A DNA stretch of 64,000 bases from Endobacterium cereale (GTDB lineage: Bacteria; Pseudomonadota; Alphaproteobacteria; Rhizobiales; Rhizobiaceae). Positions 63,327 to 64,000 of the stretch are shown one piece after another (positions within the stretch are counted from its first letter, which is position 1; the number at the start of each line of letters is the position of its first letter). The notes under the pieces were generated by a model that worked only from the letters and a program-made list of their open reading frames with translations, ran no database searches and was not told where the DNA came from. A program made the translations under genes and the position numbers. The stretch is taken from contig NZ_WIXI01000041.1 of NCBI RefSeq assembly GCF_009617585.1, positions 124,001 through 188,000 of the forward strand, given 5' to 3'.

Positions 63327-64000
63327 GCGGCTTCTCCCGTCCCGATCAGGGCCTCATAACCGTTGAGCGATGCGAGCTGCACATGGACGGTCGGCAGCTT
63401 TGTTGGATCCGGGCCGAACAGTGTTCGCATGGCGGCTAGATCGGGTAGGTCACCGGCGTCGAGTATCCTGGCCAATTCTTCGGCAAGTTCGCGTTCGCAG
63501 CCGCGGCCCCGGCGCAACGTCATCAGATGCGTACCGCCGACGAAGACATCCAGCCGATCGTCGAACAGGCGAACTCGTAACCTGTGGCCGATCAGGCGGG
63601 ATGGCACGGAGTAGAAGACCTTACGCAAGGTGAAGCCGCCCGTCCGGGACACCGTGACGACAATCTCTTCGAAGTCCGTGGTCCGGCGCTCGGGCAGCGC
63701 CTGTAAATAAGAGCGCTCTGCATCGATACGCTTACCATGGGCGGCATTGCGACGGCTGACGATCTCGTCGACAAAGGCGCGGTAAGAGCCGAGATCGTCG
63801 AATTCTTTCGTCCCTCGCATCAGCAGGGCATCATGGACAGCGTTCTTGAGATGGCCATGGGAGCTTTCGATCGAGCCGTTCTCATGCGCGACGCCCTTGT
63901 TATTGCGCGTCGGGGTCATACGATAATGGGAGCAAAGCTGGTCGTAACGGTGCGTGAGATCGACCTTGGCATCGGCGTCGAGGTTGCGGAATGCCGCCGA
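63323..64000 (-). CDS. istA: IS21-family transposase IstA, 5' part outside window
   Basis: The last 225 or so residues. The frame is open to the window edge (…AAFRNLDADAKVDLTHRYDQ LCSHYRMTPTRNNKG...). It contains the third catalytic region (AHENGSIESSHGHLK, the Glu of the DDE triad) and the beta-barrel C-terminus (KVFYSVPSRLIGHRLRVRLF). The stop overlaps the istB start by four bases, the normal arrangement. Confidence 0.92.
   Translation of the reverse strand, partial: SAAFRNLDADAKVDLTHRYDQLCSHYRMTPTRNNKGVAHENGSIESSHGHLKNAVHDALLMRGTKEFDDLGSYRAFVDEIVSRRNAAHGKRIDAERSYLQALPERRTTDFEEIVVTVSRTGGFTLRKVFYSVPSRLIGHRLRVRLFDDRLDVFVGGTHLMTLRRGRGCERELAEELARILDAGDLPDLAAMRTLFGPDPTKLPTVHVQLASLNGYEALIGTGEAA

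Larger units (their letters stand above)
62397..64000 (-). mobile_element. IS21-family element, one end in window
   Basis: istA (partial) and istB on the minus strand; the element continues past the window's right edge. Its left end must lie between about 62340 and 62400 but no terminal repeat was identified with confidence, so the start given is the istB stop. Confidence 0.75.

Noticed and set aside
1..64000. CRISPR array, rRNA operon, replication or conjugation genes
   Set aside because: No regularly spaced repeats, no rRNA-like sequence and no repABC or tra genes were seen.

Overview
The window looks like an accessory replicon or genomic island of a Rhizobiaceae member (Rhizobium/Agrobacterium/Neorhizobium/Ensifer type). 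Reasons: moderately high GC, two different Ku genes beside a PE-ligase-polymerase LigD, an imuA-imuB-dnaE2 operon behind an alphaproteobacterial SOS box (GTTC-N7-GTTC), an exoD gene, many tiny stress-type proteins, and repeated GGAAC-N18/19-TT promoter-like sites as used by the alphaproteobacterial general-stress sigma factor EcfG/RpoE2. No rRNA, convincing tRNA, CRISPR array or replication gene was seen. Species and replicon are inference.

Layout. 1-5.3 kb: the end of a DUF4142 gene, two small genes, and a large PAS/GAF hybrid histidine kinase cut by an IS6-family element. The element has an 8-bp target duplication, and removing it restores one reading frame ending in a second receiver domain. 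5.7-9.6 kb: exonuclease III, a DUF1349 protein and small stress-type proteins. 9.6-10.4 kb: an IS5-family element inserted at the last codons of a small gene. 10.5-16.3 kb: ligD, two ku genes and two small followers. 16.3-23.5 kb: SRAP (HMCES/YedK-like) and the divergent SOS mutasome imuA-imuB-dnaE2. 23.7-31.5 kb: small and hypothetical genes, including a tandem pair resembling sigma-factor region 2, a DUF6894 gene, an alpha/beta hydrolase and a three-gene envelope-stress operon. 31.5-37.3 kb: an EAL protein and a second-copy-type Mfd. 37.6-39.4 kb: a chemoreceptor. 39.9-48.6 kb: ExoD, then a respiratory block (CopD-like protein, CoxB, a fused CoxA-CoxC, a formate/nitrite channel and a YdeP-type molybdopterin oxidoreductase). 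48.7-54.2 kb: small membrane proteins, PAS-GGDEF and PAS proteins, MgtC and DedA. 54.8-61.2 kb: a four-gene signalling operon (CHASE3-GAF kinase with three receivers, CheR, CheB, and a REC-kinase-REC protein). 61.8-64 kb: an orphan receiver and one end of an IS21-family element.

How the genes fit together. Two themes dominate. The first is DNA repair and damage tolerance: exonuclease III, LigD, two Ku, SRAP, ImuA/ImuB/DnaE2 and Mfd. Ku appears to be under the general-stress sigma factor, whereas the mutasome has a LexA site. The second is stationary-phase or stress physiology: at least eight GGAAC-N18/19-TT sites sit just upstream of start codons of ku or of short, mostly hydrophilic or single-membrane-span proteins. 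The signalling genes are the likely sensory side. The cytochrome oxidase and formate-type genes suggest a facultative respiratory branch. Three insertion sequences show the region is being remodelled.
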